This document shows, one piece after another, positions 1-9,247 of a DNA stretch of 64,000 bases; positions within the stretch are counted from its first letter, which is position 1, and each line of letters opens with the position of its first letter. The stretch spans positions 124,001 to 188,000 of the forward strand of contig JAEUTH010000042.1 of assembly GCA_016788165.1 (NCBI GenBank), written 5' to 3'. The stretch is from Bacteroidia bacterium. GTDB lineage: Bacteria > Bacteroidota > Bacteroidia > AKYH767-A > OLB10. The notes under the pieces were generated by a model. The model was not told the origin of the DNA, ran no database searches, and was given only the letters and a program-made list of their open reading frames with translations. Position numbers and translations under genes: made by a program.

Positions 1-61
1 GTCTCGAACTCGCGACCTCAACCTTGGCAAGGTTGCGCTCTACCAACTGAGCTACTTTCGC
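1..61 (-). tRNA. tRNA-Gly (anticodon GCC), 3' part cut by window start
   Basis: Read on the minus strand, the sequence begins with a tRNA acceptor 5' strand (GCGAAAG) at base 61, then a D-arm (AGCTCAGTTGGTAGAGC) and an anticodon arm with stem CAACC/GGTTG and loop TTGCCAA. The anticodon GCC lies at bases 26-28, giving glycine. The T-arm starts (GCGAGTTCGA) but the rest of the T-arm and the 3' acceptor strand lie outside the window. The call rests on the visible cloverleaf. Confidence 0.93.
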
Positions 62-165
62 TTAATGAGGCCGCAAAAATATATTTTTTTCTTTTGTGCA
101 AAAGCATTATTAAAAAAAAGCACAATTTTTTTAATAATCGTAGTTTCCAGCGGCTTTGTTTATGA

Positions 166-582
166 TTATTTAAAATTAATCATCCCCGCTAAACTCACAT
201 TACCCAGTATTTTATTGTTGGCTTCGCGTATTTTGGCTAAAACATGATGTAGCCCACAAGTTGCTTCGTCTTCACAATCATCGCAGGGCTGATAATACTT
301 ATACGAAACGCAGGGCAACAAAGCCACAGGCCCGTCAATTAACCTGATAATATGGCCAATATTAATATCGGCCGGCTTTTTTATTAAGTAATAACCGCCA
401 TGTTTACCCATTTTGCTTTGTACAATGCCATCGTGCTTTAATTCAAGCAAAATAACTTCTAAAAATTTTTTGGGGATTTTTTGCTTCTCGCTTATCTCTG
501 CAATTAAAACCGGTGTGGCATTTTTTTGTTTTGCCAGATACTCTAAGGCCTTTAAAGCGTATTTACATTTTTTAGAAAGCAT
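166..582 (-). CDS. Rrf2-family transcriptional regulator with a four-cysteine cluster
   Basis: A 138-residue protein with the Rrf2/IscR/NsrR fold: an N-terminal winged helix-turn-helix (residues about 1-65, with the wing at GKHGGYYL) and a C-terminal cysteine segment. Cysteines are at 91, 100, 103 and 109 (CX8CX2CX5C). In the family, three such cysteines usually hold an Fe-S cluster that senses iron, oxygen, NO or redox state; a fourth nearby leaves the exact ligand set open. The gene is divergent from the histidine kinase at 791, with about 200 bp between them that must hold both promoters. No isc, suf or cysteine genes are adjacent, so the target is unknown. Family assignment is firm; the sensed signal is inference. 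Confidence 0.9.
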   Translation of the reverse strand: MLSKKCKYALKALEYLAKQKNATPVLIAEISEKQKIPKKFLEVILLELKHDGIVQSKMGKHGGYYLIKKPADINIGHIIRLIDGPVALLPCVSYKYYQPCDDCEDEATCGLHHVLAKIREANNKILGNVSLAGMINFK

Positions 583-790
583 AGTAAATCAGATAAACCC
601 TCAAAGTGGTTAAAGGGTAACATACCGGTCAAATGTAAAAACCATTTTGAAATTGTAACAGTTGGTGTACAATAATTTGGTTGGCCGAATTATTATTTGT
701 TAGTGGTGCATTAAATTTGGTAACCCTAGTTTTAGTAATCTGTAAAGCCTTTACCTTGCCTAATTAATTTTAAACCGGTGTTTCAACTAA
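583..790. promoter_or_regulatory. Divergent intergenic region between the Rrf2 gene and the kinase; candidate -7 box and dyad
   Basis: This gap has to drive both flanking genes. On the plus strand TAAATTTG at 712-719 matches the Bacteroidota -7 consensus TAnnTTTG exactly, 71 bp before the kinase ATG, but no TTTG sits at the ideal spacing upstream. An imperfect dyad (arms 640-657 and 668-682, inner hexamers ATTGTA/TACAAT, outer AACCA/TGGTT, 10-bp spacer) could be a regulator site, possibly for the Rrf2 protein. This is pattern reading only. Confidence 0.35.
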
Positions 791-1735
791 ATGACTGATT
801 ATATAATCATTATTGCTTTAATAATTGTAACGTGTTTGATTTTTGGCTTTATAATTTATCGAATTAAAAAACAATATCGCGCCACACTTACATCCATCCT
901 TGTTCAGATTAATCATTTACGTAAAGGCCATTTCGATAAGAAAATATCCGGTTCGGTAGCTGACGATTTGATTATTGAAATTAATCATTCATTACATGAG
1001 TGGGAAAAAGAGCAAGCCAATGAATTCGAAAAACTAAAAAATGTAGATTCTTATAGAAAAGAGTTTTTAGGCAATGTATCTCATGAATTAAAAACACCCA
1101 TTTTTGCAGTTGAGGGTTACATACATACGTTGATTGATGGTGGTATTGATGATGCAGATATCAATCAGGTTTACTTACAAAAAGCAGCTAAGAGTTTAGA
1201 CAGACTGACTGCAATTGTGAATGATTTAGAAACCATATCGCGTATGGAAGCCGGTGCCATGATTATTGATTGGCGCACATTTAATTTAAGCGATTTACTT
1301 ACAGAAGTAGTTGATACGCACGCTTTGCGTGCATCGGAAAAAAACATTAAACTTTTTATTGCCCCAGCTACCCCTAAACAAATTTATGTATATGCAGATA
1401 AAGAACGCATCAGGCAAGTACTCGATAATTTGGTAGTAAACTCTATTAAATATGGCAAGTCGAATGGAAACACTGAAATAAGTATCAGCGAAACAATCAA
1501 TGACTGTATTGTTCATGTGAAAGATAACGGTATGGGCATTGATGAAGCTCACATACCGCGTTTATTCGAACGATTTTACCGTGTTGATAAGCACCGCTCT
1601 CGGGCCGAAGGTGGCACCGGATTAGGACTTGCCATTGTAAAACACATTTTAGAGTCGCATCAGCAAAGTATTACAGTGCAAAGCAAATTAAATGAAGGCA
1701 CCGTATTTTCCTTTTCTATCAAACGTAGTGTTTAA
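791..1735 (+). CDS. Membrane sensor histidine kinase (PhoR-like), orphan
   Basis: A 314-residue kinase with one N-terminal membrane helix (about residues 4-23), a short linker without a large periplasmic sensor, a HisKA dimerisation domain with phospho-acceptor His98 in VSHELKTP, and a HATPase_c domain showing the N box (DNLVVNSIKYG), G1 (DNGMGI) and G2 (GGTGLGLAIV). The set is complete, so it should be active. PhoR-like kinases normally sit next to an OmpR-type regulator; none is adjacent, so the partner is elsewhere. It is convergent with the Nudix gene and the two stop codons abut with no spacer. The tiny extracytoplasmic part suggests it senses in the membrane or through another protein. 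Confidence 0.92.
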   Translation: MTDYIIIIALIIVTCLIFGFIIYRIKKQYRATLTSILVQINHLRKGHFDKKISGSVADDLIIEINHSLHEWEKEQANEFEKLKNVDSYRKEFLGNVSHELKTPIFAVEGYIHTLIDGGIDDADINQVYLQKAAKSLDRLTAIVNDLETISRMEAGAMIIDWRTFNLSDLLTEVVDTHALRASEKNIKLFIAPATPKQIYVYADKERIRQVLDNLVVNSIKYGKSNGNTEISISETINDCIVHVKDNGMGIDEAHIPRLFERFYRVDKHRSRAEGGTGLGLAIVKHILESHQQSITVQSKLNEGTVFSFSIKRSV

Positions 1736-2368
1736 CTATTTCGAATAATTAAAAAATGGTTTACTTATAGCAAGCAACTCATTTGTTATCATAGCTGTTG
1801 CGCCCCAAATAATCTCCTGATTAATTTGATAACAAGGCACTTGTAATTGCAAGCCACTACTAACTATAACGGGCTTAATGGTTTTATTTTTATTGTGATT
1901 AAGTTCAGTTAATGATATCGGTATAACTGTTTCAACCTCATGCGCATTTGGTTGCCAAATTTGTTCGTTATCAGAATAAGAAATAAAAGGATGTACCATA
2001 AAAGTACTTACCGGAATGTATAAGTTACTAAGCGCCCCTAAAACTAATGCATTAATTAATCCAACTTCTTCATACGATTCGCGCAAGGCTGTTTGCTTCA
2101 GATTCTCATCCGTATTTTCAAATTTACCACCGGGGAAAGCAATTTGGCCTCCATGTACTTTACCATCATCACTACGTTTTATAAAAAGCAAATAGGGTTT
2201 ATCATCTATCGGAAATAAATGCAGTAAAACTGCTCCGTTGCGATAGCTGCGTGCATCATCTGGTGCATGTAATGTACGACCTTGTGGCATCATTTGCTTA
2301 TGTGCATCGCTACCGGGTAATGGTTTTTGCAAGGCGTTTTCCAGAAAATTAATATAACTATTAAACAT
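1736..2368 (-). CDS. Nudix hydrolase, CoA-pyrophosphatase (NudL/NUDT7)-like
   Basis: A 210-residue Nudix protein. The Nudix box is visible (FPGGKFENTD, then REsYEEVGL), preceded by an arginine/glycine stretch (LLFIKRSDDGKVHGGQIAF) resembling the extra signature of the CoA-diphosphatase branch. Members of that branch cleave CoA or acyl-CoA to 4'-phosphopantetheine and 3',5'-ADP using Mg or Mn bound by the REUXEE glutamates. It lies 1 bp downstream of the ABC exporter on the same strand, so the two are probably co-transcribed. Nudix membership is firm; CoA as substrate is inferred from the motif. Confidence 0.85.
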   Translation of the reverse strand: MFNSYINFLENALQKPLPGSDAHKQMMPQGRTLHAPDDARSYRNGAVLLHLFPIDDKPYLLFIKRSDDGKVHGGQIAFPGGKFENTDENLKQTALRESYEEVGLINALVLGALSNLYIPVSTFMVHPFISYSDNEQIWQPNAHEVETVIPISLTELNHNKNKTIKPVIVSSGLQLQVPCYQINQEIIWGATAMITNELLAISKPFFNYSK

Positions 2369-2369
2369 A

Positions 2370-4130
2370 TTAAACCGTTTGTTTTAATGGCTTACGTTCG
2401 CCAATTTGTTGCCGCCACATTGCATAATACAATCCCTTCTCGTCTAATAAACGCTGATGATTGCCACTTTCGATTATTTGGCCTTGCTCTAAAACATAAA
2501 TAACATCGGCATGCATTATAGTAGATAAACGATGTGCAATTAAAATGGTAATATGGTTACGCCCATCAGAAATGTTTCTTATGGTTTGACTAATTTCTTC
2601 TTCAGTTATACTATCCAATGCTGAGGTGGCTTCATCAAAAACCAATAAGTCAGGTGCACGCAATAATGCTCTGGCAATTGATAAGCGTTGCTTTTCGCCA
2701 CCCGAAACTTTTACACCGCCTTCGCCAATCATTGTATCCAAGCCTTTATCAGCACGTTGCAGCAAACTGGTACAGGCCGCTTTTTGCAACACATCCATGC
2801 ATTGCGCATCGGTGGCGGCAGGATTTACAAATAACAAATTTTCGCGTATGGTACCTGCAAACAATTGCGTGTCTTGCGTTACAAAACCTATTTGGCTGCG
2901 CAAGTCATTAAAATTAATTTCTGTACCCGGTATGTCGTTGTACTTAATAACTCCCTGCTGTGGTTTGTAAAGTCCCACAAGTAATTTTACCAATGTAGTT
3001 TTACCGCTGCCACTTGGGCCAACAAATGCAATGGTTTGCCCCATACCTGTTTTAAAATTTATATTGGATAAAGCATAGGTTTGGGCCGACTGGTGTTTAA
3101 ATGAAATATTATCGAAAGCAAAAGTTTTAATTTGATGTATAGGCTTGGGCTGCACAGGTACATGTTCAACCGGTGTGTTTAAAATGCGCTGCAGGTTTTC
3201 TAACGATACTTCGGCCTCGCGATAAATTAAGATAATGTTGCCCAACTCTTGCAATGGCCCGAATATGAAAAATGAGTAAATAAAAAACATCAGAAACTGC
3301 CCTTCGGTTAAGTGGTTATTAAATATCAAAAACATCATTAAAAATAAGATGGTATTTCTTAAAAAATTTACAATGGTGCCTTGTATGAAACTAATGCTTC
3401 TGATGTATTTTACTTTTTCGAGTTCGAGTCCCAAAATTTTAGTGGTAGTATTATTTAAACGATCAATTTCCTGATTAGCCAAACCCAAACTTTTTACCAG
3501 TTCAATATTTCGTAACGATTCCGTTGTACTGCCGGCCAATGCTGTGGTAGCACCTACTATACGCTTTTGTACCTTCTTTACTTTTTTACTTAGCACACTA
3601 CTTACAAAAGCTAAAATAGGGATTGATAAAATATACAATGGTCCGATAAACCATGATGTCATTAACGAAACTGTAATTACAAATACAATTCCTACCACAC
3701 TTGTAAATAATATGTTTACAAAGGCCGATATCAGCTTTTCTACATCGGTTCTTACTTTTTGTAATATACCTAATGTTTCGCCACTGCGCTGATCTTCGAA
3801 AACCTGAAACGGCAACTCTAACGAATGTTTTAAGCCATCCTGATAAATGCGTGCACCTAATTGCAAGGTTATTGTGCTTAAAAAGTAATCCTGAAAATTT
3901 TTTGCAATGCGACTTATCATGGCTGCACCTATTGCCAATCCGATTAAACCGGCCACGCCTGTCAGGTATTGAGTTAAATTTAACTCCTTATAATGCTTTA
4001 CATACGTATCAATTATTTTACCCAATATGTACGGATCGAGCATGCTGAAACATTGATTAATAGTGGCTAAAAGCAATGTTATAGCAATAAGGCTTTTATA
4101 ATTTTTCAGGTAGGTAAAAAGTAGTTTCAT
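2370..4130 (-). CDS. ABC exporter half-transporter (MsbA/multidrug type)
   Basis: A 586-residue fused permease-ATPase. The N-terminal about 320 residues hold the six-helix ABC exporter transmembrane domain (type 1 exporter fold), followed by a nucleotide-binding domain with Walker A (GPSGSGKTT), Q-loop (GFVTQD), signature (VSGGEKQRLSIARALL), Walker B (LLVFDEATSALD) and the switch histidine (IAHRLS). It should work as a homodimer, or a heterodimer with an unlinked partner, exporting a lipid or hydrophobic compound from the inner leaflet. It is the first gene of a two-gene unit with the Nudix hydrolase. The substrate cannot be told from the sequence. Confidence 0.93.
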   Translation of the reverse strand: MKLLFTYLKNYKSLIAITLLLATINQCFSMLDPYILGKIIDTYVKHYKELNLTQYLTGVAGLIGLAIGAAMISRIAKNFQDYFLSTITLQLGARIYQDGLKHSLELPFQVFEDQRSGETLGILQKVRTDVEKLISAFVNILFTSVVGIVFVITVSLMTSWFIGPLYILSIPILAFVSSVLSKKVKKVQKRIVGATTALAGSTTESLRNIELVKSLGLANQEIDRLNNTTTKILGLELEKVKYIRSISFIQGTIVNFLRNTILFLMMFLIFNNHLTEGQFLMFFIYSFFIFGPLQELGNIILIYREAEVSLENLQRILNTPVEHVPVQPKPIHQIKTFAFDNISFKHQSAQTYALSNINFKTGMGQTIAFVGPSGSGKTTLVKLLVGLYKPQQGVIKYNDIPGTEINFNDLRSQIGFVTQDTQLFAGTIRENLLFVNPAATDAQCMDVLQKAACTSLLQRADKGLDTMIGEGGVKVSGGEKQRLSIARALLRAPDLLVFDEATSALDSITEEEISQTIRNISDGRNHITILIAHRLSTIMHADVIYVLEQGQIIESGNHQRLLDEKGLYYAMWRQQIGERKPLKQTV

Positions 4131-4323
4131 CTATGAATGTGTATCACGAAAATTAAGTAGAAGGCACCGGTTAAAAATAGTTGCTTAATTAAAACGATTG
4201 AAGGCGATTTACATTTTAAAGTTTATTCGTTATGTATGTATAATTGTTTATAAAATATCGTGCAGTTACTATGGCTTGTTACGTATTAAAATAGTTTAGC
4301 ACGCTTAAATACCTGATTAAAAT

Positions 4324-5787
4324 ATGTCGCCTGCACTTATACTTATTACAGTTGCCGCATACTCGGCCTTGCTATTTTTTATTGTATGGTTAACCAGCAG
4401 GCAATCTAACAACGATTCTTATTTTATAGGTAACAAATCGTCTAAATGGTATATTGTTGCTTATGGTATGATTGGCTCATCGCTTAGTGGTGTTACTTTT
4501 ATGAGCGTACCCGGTGCAGTTTACACCACACATTTTAGCTACTTACAGGTGGTGCTGGGTTACTTATTAGGTTATGCAGTTATTGGTTGGGTGTTAATGC
4601 CTGTGTATTACAAATTAAACCTTACAAGTATATATACCTATCTCGAACAACGTTTTGGCAATGTATCGTATAAAACAGGCTCTATGTTTTTTATAATATC
4701 GCGGGTGATAGGCGCTGCATTTAGAATGTACATTGTGGTTAATGTAATTCAAACTTTTGTTTTAGATCAATATGGTGTTCCGTTTTGGGTAACTGTTACT
4801 GTTTTTATGCTGCTTATACTTTTATACACTTATGAAGGCGGGGTAAAAACCATTGTTTGGACTGATACTTTACAAACAACTTTTATGCTTTTATCTCTGG
4901 TATATAGTGTTTATATTATTTGCAGGCAATTAGATTTAAGTGCAATGGCCATGTTTGAAAAAATATTTAGCAGTGAGTATGCAGGTATTGTTGTGCATGA
5001 TATAAAATCAGGCAATTACTTTTGGAAAAACTTTTTGGGTGGAGCGGCTATTGCTATTGCCATGACAGGTTTAGATCAGGAAATGATGCAAAAAAATTTA
5101 AGCTGCAAAAATATTGGAGAAGCTAAAAAAAACATGTTTACGTTTTCAATGATTTTAGTTGCCGTAAATTTTCTGTTTCTGATTTTAGGTGCTGTTTTAA
5201 TTTTTTACGCACAACAAAAAAATATAACCATTGATGCCAAACATACTGACGACTTGTTTCCAACCGTAGCGTTGCAATATTTAGGCACCATACCTGCACT
5301 TATATTTATAATAGGTTTGATATCGGCCGCATATCCCAGTGCCGATGGTGCTTTAACTGCTTTAACTACCGCTTATTGTTTCGACTTTTTAGGTATTCAA
5401 AAAAACAACAAGCTTAGCGAAAATCAGCGCAAGCGGATACGATACACAGTACATATAAGTATGGCAGTGGTTTTATTGTTGACCATTGTAGTTTTCAGAT
5501 TAATAAATAACGATGCTGTTATACGCAATGTGTTTAGAGCTGCATCATATACTTATGGCCCTTTATTGGGATTATATGCTTTTGGATTTTTTACACGCTG
5601 GCAAATTCGCGATACATACGTATGGGTTGTTTGTGCAGCATCGCCTGTAATATGTTACTTTTTATACGACTGGGTGCCACAGGTGTTTGACGGTTATAAA
5701 TTTGGTTTCGAACTGTTGATTGTAAACGGTCTTATTACATTTTTAGGATTGACTTTGTTAATCAAGCCTGCAAAGCACGTACAATAA
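4324..5787 (+). CDS. Sodium:solute symporter (SSS family)
   Basis: A 487-residue, highly hydrophobic protein with about 13 predicted membrane helices and sodium:solute symporter landmarks: an early glycine/serine-rich segment (GMIGSSLSGVTFMSVPG) and a later A-Y-P-S-A-D segment that in the family carries sodium-site residues. It should take up a solute with Na+. Family members carry sugars, sialic acid, amino acids, carboxylates or nucleosides, and no neighbouring catabolic gene points to a substrate. Its 3' end overlaps the convergent NfeD gene by 26 bp, so no separate terminator fits between them. Confidence 0.92.
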   Translation: MSPALILITVAAYSALLFFIVWLTSRQSNNDSYFIGNKSSKWYIVAYGMIGSSLSGVTFMSVPGAVYTTHFSYLQVVLGYLLGYAVIGWVLMPVYYKLNLTSIYTYLEQRFGNVSYKTGSMFFIISRVIGAAFRMYIVVNVIQTFVLDQYGVPFWVTVTVFMLLILLYTYEGGVKTIVWTDTLQTTFMLLSLVYSVYIICRQLDLSAMAMFEKIFSSEYAGIVVHDIKSGNYFWKNFLGGAAIAIAMTGLDQEMMQKNLSCKNIGEAKKNMFTFSMILVAVNFLFLILGAVLIFYAQQKNITIDAKHTDDLFPTVALQYLGTIPALIFIIGLISAAYPSADGALTALTTAYCFDFLGIQKNNKLSENQRKRIRYTVHISMAVVLLLTIVVFRLINNDAVIRNVFRAASYTYGPLLGLYAFGFFTRWQIRDTYVWVVCAASPVICYFLYDWVPQVFDGYKFGFELLIVNGLITFLGLTLLIKPAKHVQ

Positions 5788-7114
5788 TTGTTACACCGTT
5801 ATGGCTTATAACCTCTATGGATGTACCTTGTGGTATATAATTACTTTCTGCACTGGCCTCGTGTATGGCTTCATTAATTTTTATTTTTCCGGCCGGTCTT
5901 AAATCAGTAAATGCTATTCCTTTTTTCCCAATTAATTCAACAGGTTTTGACGTGACATATCCGGTTGCTGATTCTAATGCATCGGTAAGAACTAATTTAT
6001 TAAACAATGGCGATAATATAAACCGTTCGCCTGTAAAAATAAACAATACCAAAACCAATACTTTGGCTAAAACAACTGTTGCTAATGCTTGCATTATGGC
6101 TGCAGTGCCGCTCACACTAAAATCAAAACCATCATTATGCACCAATGTTAATGCCAGGCCTAAAACAATACAAACTATTGCAGCTATGCCCGCTATACCA
6201 AATCCGGGTAAAACAAAAATCTCAAGCGCTAATAGAGCCAGGCCGGCAATAAATAATAATAACTCCCAGTTTTGTGCAAGGCCCTCTAAATAATGAGGTG
6301 CAAAATACAGCAATGCTGCGCCTATGGCTAAAAACAAAGGCAAGCCCACACCCGGATGTTGCAACTCAAAATACAAACCCCCTAACATAGTAAGTATAAG
6401 CACACCCGACACGGCAGGATTTAATAGAAAAGCTATTGCTTTGTCAACCCAGTCGTGATGATAGATATCCAATGTGTAGGCATCAATACCAACCGCATGC
6501 AACAATTGACCTAAGTTACTTACTTGTGCATCGCAATAATTATTTTTTAATGCTTCGGCTACAGTAAATGTAAGCACCTTGCCCGAATCGTTTACACCGG
6601 CAATAAATGTGCGCGGGTCTACCATGGCTTCGGCTATTGACGGATTTCTTTGTCGCGCTTCGGCAGTAGCCCGCATCATACTGCGCATGTACGATTGATA
6701 TTTATCAGGCAAAGGTTCACCGCTTGCATTTACAACCGTTGCTGCACCTATGCTACTGCCATTAACCATAAATATTTTATTACATGCAATTGAAATTAAT
6801 GCACCGGCCGAAGCCGCATTGTTATCAATAAAAGCATACACAGGAATTTTGCTGCTTAAGATTTTCGAACGTATGCTATCGGCCGCATCAAGCATACCGC
6901 CATAAGTATTTAAATGCAATACAATGGCATCGGCTTTTTTAGCTACAGCATAATTAAATGCTTTATTAAACGATCGCCACGAGCCAGTACTTATTTCATC
7001 CAGCAAATTTATTTGTACTACGTAAGCTTTGTTTTCGGCTGCCAAACATAAATTGAAAGTGTTGGCGTTTAGCATAAATAAAAACAGAAAAAGAGCTTGT
7101 AAAAATGATTTCAT
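5762..7114 (-). CDS. NfeD-type membrane serine protease (ClpP-like domain, TM region, OB-fold)
   Basis: Long-form NfeD protein (450 residues from the ATG at 7114; an in-frame ATG at 7138 would add 8 residues). The chosen start gives a clean signal peptide (MKSFLQALFLFLFML). Next come a ClpP-class protease domain (about residues 30-215) with the nucleophile region NNAASAGALIS and a lysine-dyad region, a hydrophobic block of several membrane helices (about 235-345), and a C-terminal small beta-barrel NfeD domain. In this family a Ser-Lys dyad cleaves membrane-associated proteins and the partner is often a stomatin. No stomatin gene is adjacent. It overlaps the symporter tail to tail. Confidence 0.88.
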   Translation of the reverse strand: MKSFLQALFLFLFMLNANTFNLCLAAENKAYVVQINLLDEISTGSWRSFNKAFNYAVAKKADAIVLHLNTYGGMLDAADSIRSKILSSKIPVYAFIDNNAASAGALISIACNKIFMVNGSSIGAATVVNASGEPLPDKYQSYMRSMMRATAEARQRNPSIAEAMVDPRTFIAGVNDSGKVLTFTVAEALKNNYCDAQVSNLGQLLHAVGIDAYTLDIYHHDWVDKAIAFLLNPAVSGVLILTMLGGLYFELQHPGVGLPLFLAIGAALLYFAPHYLEGLAQNWELLLFIAGLALLALEIFVLPGFGIAGIAAIVCIVLGLALTLVHNDGFDFSVSGTAAIMQALATVVLAKVLVLVLFIFTGERFILSPLFNKLVLTDALESATGYVTSKPVELIGKKGIAFTDLRPAGKIKINEAIHEASAESNYIPQGTSIEVISHNGVTIIVRALQA

Positions 7115-7172
7115 GTTAATTAAAGTGTTGATAAACATAAAGGCAAAAATTAATGTTTTGTTTCAATGGCTC

Positions 7173-7180
7173 TACTTTTG
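7173..7180 (+). promoter_or_regulatory. Candidate -7 promoter box of the LysM gene
   Basis: TACTTTTG matches the Bacteroidota -7 consensus TAnnTTTG and lies 27 bp before the ATG at 7207. A TTTG occurs upstream (7157-7160) but 12 bp away, shorter than the usual spacer of about 19 bp. Confidence 0.4.
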
Positions 7181-7206
7181 CATAATGCCCTAAAAATGGT
7201 TAAAAA

Positions 7207-8394
7207 ATGAGAAAGTTTCTTTTTATATACATATTAATTTTTGTTGCTGCTCCTTACCTGAGTATAGCTGATAACAACAACAAGCGTGTTAGCGGGCAAA
7301 ATACACCTGCCAAATACATTGATGGCAAGAAACATGTAATGCATAAAGTGGCTAAAGCCGAAACTTTTTACAGCATAGCCCGACTCTATAAAATAGATGT
7401 TAAAGATTTAATGGCGTCAAACAAAGGCGTTTCTTTATTAAAAGCTGGTCAGATTATACAAGTGCCGGTACCTGAAACTTATACTGATTTGGTTCGTACA
7501 GGGGTTGAAGAAAATGCCAAAGAAATTACCCCTGACGAAAAACAAACCGAAACCAAACCGGCAGTATATCACAAAGTAAAAAAGGGCGAAACTTTATCCG
7601 CTATTGCAAAAAAATATCAGGTGCAGGCTTCGCAAATTGCAGCGTTAAATAATTTGAAAAAAAGTCAGGTAAACATTAATCAGAAACTACTTATTAAAAA
7701 AGCAGAATTAACAGCGGTTAGCACAGCCACTGTTGCACCTGTAACGCAAGTAGTACCTGCATCTAATATCCAAGCTAACACAACACAAACTTATGAGCAT
7801 GTGGTTAAAAAAGGCGAAACTCTTTATGGCATTGCACGCACTTACCAGGTAGATCCGAAAGAAATTAGCCGCTTAAATAATTTACAAAACAATGGAATTA
7901 AAACCGGCCAGATATTAGTACTTAAAAAACCTGAATCGTTTGATACAGCAACCATTAAAACGCGTACTAACGAAACAAAAATTGATGCCCCCAAAAGTGC
8001 TGCAGTTGAAACCGCTGTTGATCAAATTGTAAACGAACCTGCACCTGCAAAACCTACTGCCGATGCAATTACGGTAATTGACAAAACGCCATCAGGCAAA
8101 GATGTAAAACAAGCAATTGAGAATGGCGAAGGCGCTTGGGTTAATGATGCCGATTTAAATCCGAATAAATATTTTGCACTACATCCATCGGCACCTATCG
8201 GAACCATTGTAAAAGTTACCAATAAAATGAATGGCAAATATGTATTTGTTAAGGTTATTGGCAAATTACCCGGTACTGGTGATAATGAAAATTTAATTAT
8301 CAAAGTATCAAAAGCTGCTGCAGATCGTATGGGGATATTGGATCAAAAATTTCAATGCGAACTTAATTATGCATTTGCATCGGCCGGTAATTAA
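7207..8394 (+). CDS. Secreted protein with three LysM domains and a C-terminal RlpA-like domain
   Basis: A 395-residue protein with a signal peptide (MRKFLFIYILIFVAAPYLSI), three LysM peptidoglycan-binding domains (about residues 43-88, 120-163 and 197-240; each opens with a pattern like HxVkkGETlysIA), a low-complexity linker, and a C-terminal double-psi beta-barrel resembling RlpA/septal-ring lytic transglycosylases (about 290-390; SAPIGTIVKVTN and GKYVFVKVIGK). It should sit in the periplasm bound to peptidoglycan. I do not see the usual catalytic Asp/His arrangement of RlpA with certainty, so it may be structural. It has its own promoter box and terminator and appears monocistronic. Confidence 0.88.
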   Translation: MRKFLFIYILIFVAAPYLSIADNNNKRVSGQNTPAKYIDGKKHVMHKVAKAETFYSIARLYKIDVKDLMASNKGVSLLKAGQIIQVPVPETYTDLVRTGVEENAKEITPDEKQTETKPAVYHKVKKGETLSAIAKKYQVQASQIAALNNLKKSQVNINQKLLIKKAELTAVSTATVAPVTQVVPASNIQANTTQTYEHVVKKGETLYGIARTYQVDPKEISRLNNLQNNGIKTGQILVLKKPESFDTATIKTRTNETKIDAPKSAAVETAVDQIVNEPAPAKPTADAITVIDKTPSGKDVKQAIENGEGAWVNDADLNPNKYFALHPSAPIGTIVKVTNKMNGKYVFVKVIGKLPGTGDNENLIIKVSKAAADRMGILDQKFQCELNYAFASAGN

Positions 8395-8415
8395 AAGTAA
8401 CAGTTCGAATAAATG

Positions 8416-8449
8416 TAAAAAGGGTTGCTTTAAAAGCAACCCTTTTTTA
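8416..8449. terminator. Bidirectional intrinsic terminator between the LysM gene and suhB
   Basis: The inverted repeat AGGGTTGC (8421-8428) and GCAACCCT (8436-8443) is extended by A/T pairs, preceded by a run of A and followed by a run of T. It works in both orientations, which suits the convergent genes. It overlaps the stop codon of the minus-strand gene (8447-8449). Confidence 0.88.
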
Positions 8450-9247
8450 TGCGCCATTAAATTTACTTATTACTATTTGCAAAAACTCCTGATGTATGCC
8501 TGCATTTGAAGCTATGATATCGTTTCCAAAAATTACATTATCACCTCCTTTAAAATCAGAAACCAAACCACCGGCATTTTTTACTAATAAAACTCCGGCT
8601 GCTACATCCCATGGTTTTAATCCATATTCATAAAACGCTTCAAAACGACCACAAGCCACATAGGCCAGGTCGGCTGCAGCGCTACCCAATCTGCGCAAGC
8701 CATGTGTTTGATGCATACATACTTCAAACACTTCCATATAGGCACTTTTTCGTTCAAATTTTGTGTAGGGAAAACCGGTAGCTATCAACGATTGTTGCAT
8801 TAAAACGGTGTCCGATACTTTTATCTCGATTCCATTTAAAAAACTGGGTGCGTCTTTGAAAGTGTAGAAACATTCATCCAGATTAATTTCATAAACAACA
8901 CCCACAACTATTTCATTACCTGCCTGCAATGCAATACTTACGCAAAAACAAGGTATGCCGTGTACAAAATTAGTAGTGCCATCTAATGGATCAATTATCC
9001 ACTGAAGGTGCTGATTGCTTGCAGCCTCAGTACCTTCTTCGGCAATAAAGCCCGATTCGGGCAGAATTTTTTTTAACGAAGCTATTATCAAATCCTCAGC
9101 CGTTTTATCTACATAACTTACCAAGTCATTCAAGCCCTTATATTCAACTGCTGTTGTTTTAAACCAGGCTCTTTCGTTACGAATAAATGCACCGGCTTTT
9201 TTTGCAACTTCAACTGTAAGGCTGCAAACATTTTTATAATCAATCAT
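8447..9247 (-). CDS. suhB: Inositol monophosphatase family protein (SuhB-like)
   Basis: A 266-residue member of the Mg-dependent inositol monophosphatase family. The metal-binding motifs are intact: an acidic pair in the EEG segment (about residue 70), DPLDGTTNF (about 86-94) and WDVAAG (about 213). Likely activity is hydrolysis of myo-inositol-1-phosphate or a related sugar phosphate; in Escherichia coli SuhB also takes part in rRNA antitermination, which cannot be assumed here. Its ATG lies inside the end of lgt (8-bp overlap), so it is translationally coupled to lgt in a two-gene operon. Confidence 0.9.
   Translation of the reverse strand: MIDYKNVCSLTVEVAKKAGAFIRNERAWFKTTAVEYKGLNDLVSYVDKTAEDLIIASLKKILPESGFIAEEGTEAASNQHLQWIIDPLDGTTNFVHGIPCFCVSIALQAGNEIVVGVVYEINLDECFYTFKDAPSFLNGIEIKVSDTVLMQQSLIATGFPYTKFERKSAYMEVFEVCMHQTHGLRRLGSAAADLAYVACGRFEAFYEYGLKPWDVAAGVLLVKNAGGLVSDFKGGDNVIFGNDIIASNAGIHQEFLQIVISKFNGA

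Noticed and set aside
65-247. A 60-codon plus-strand frame after the tRNA
   Set aside because: Low-complexity AT-rich sequence opposite the 3' end of the Rrf2 gene, without support as a gene.
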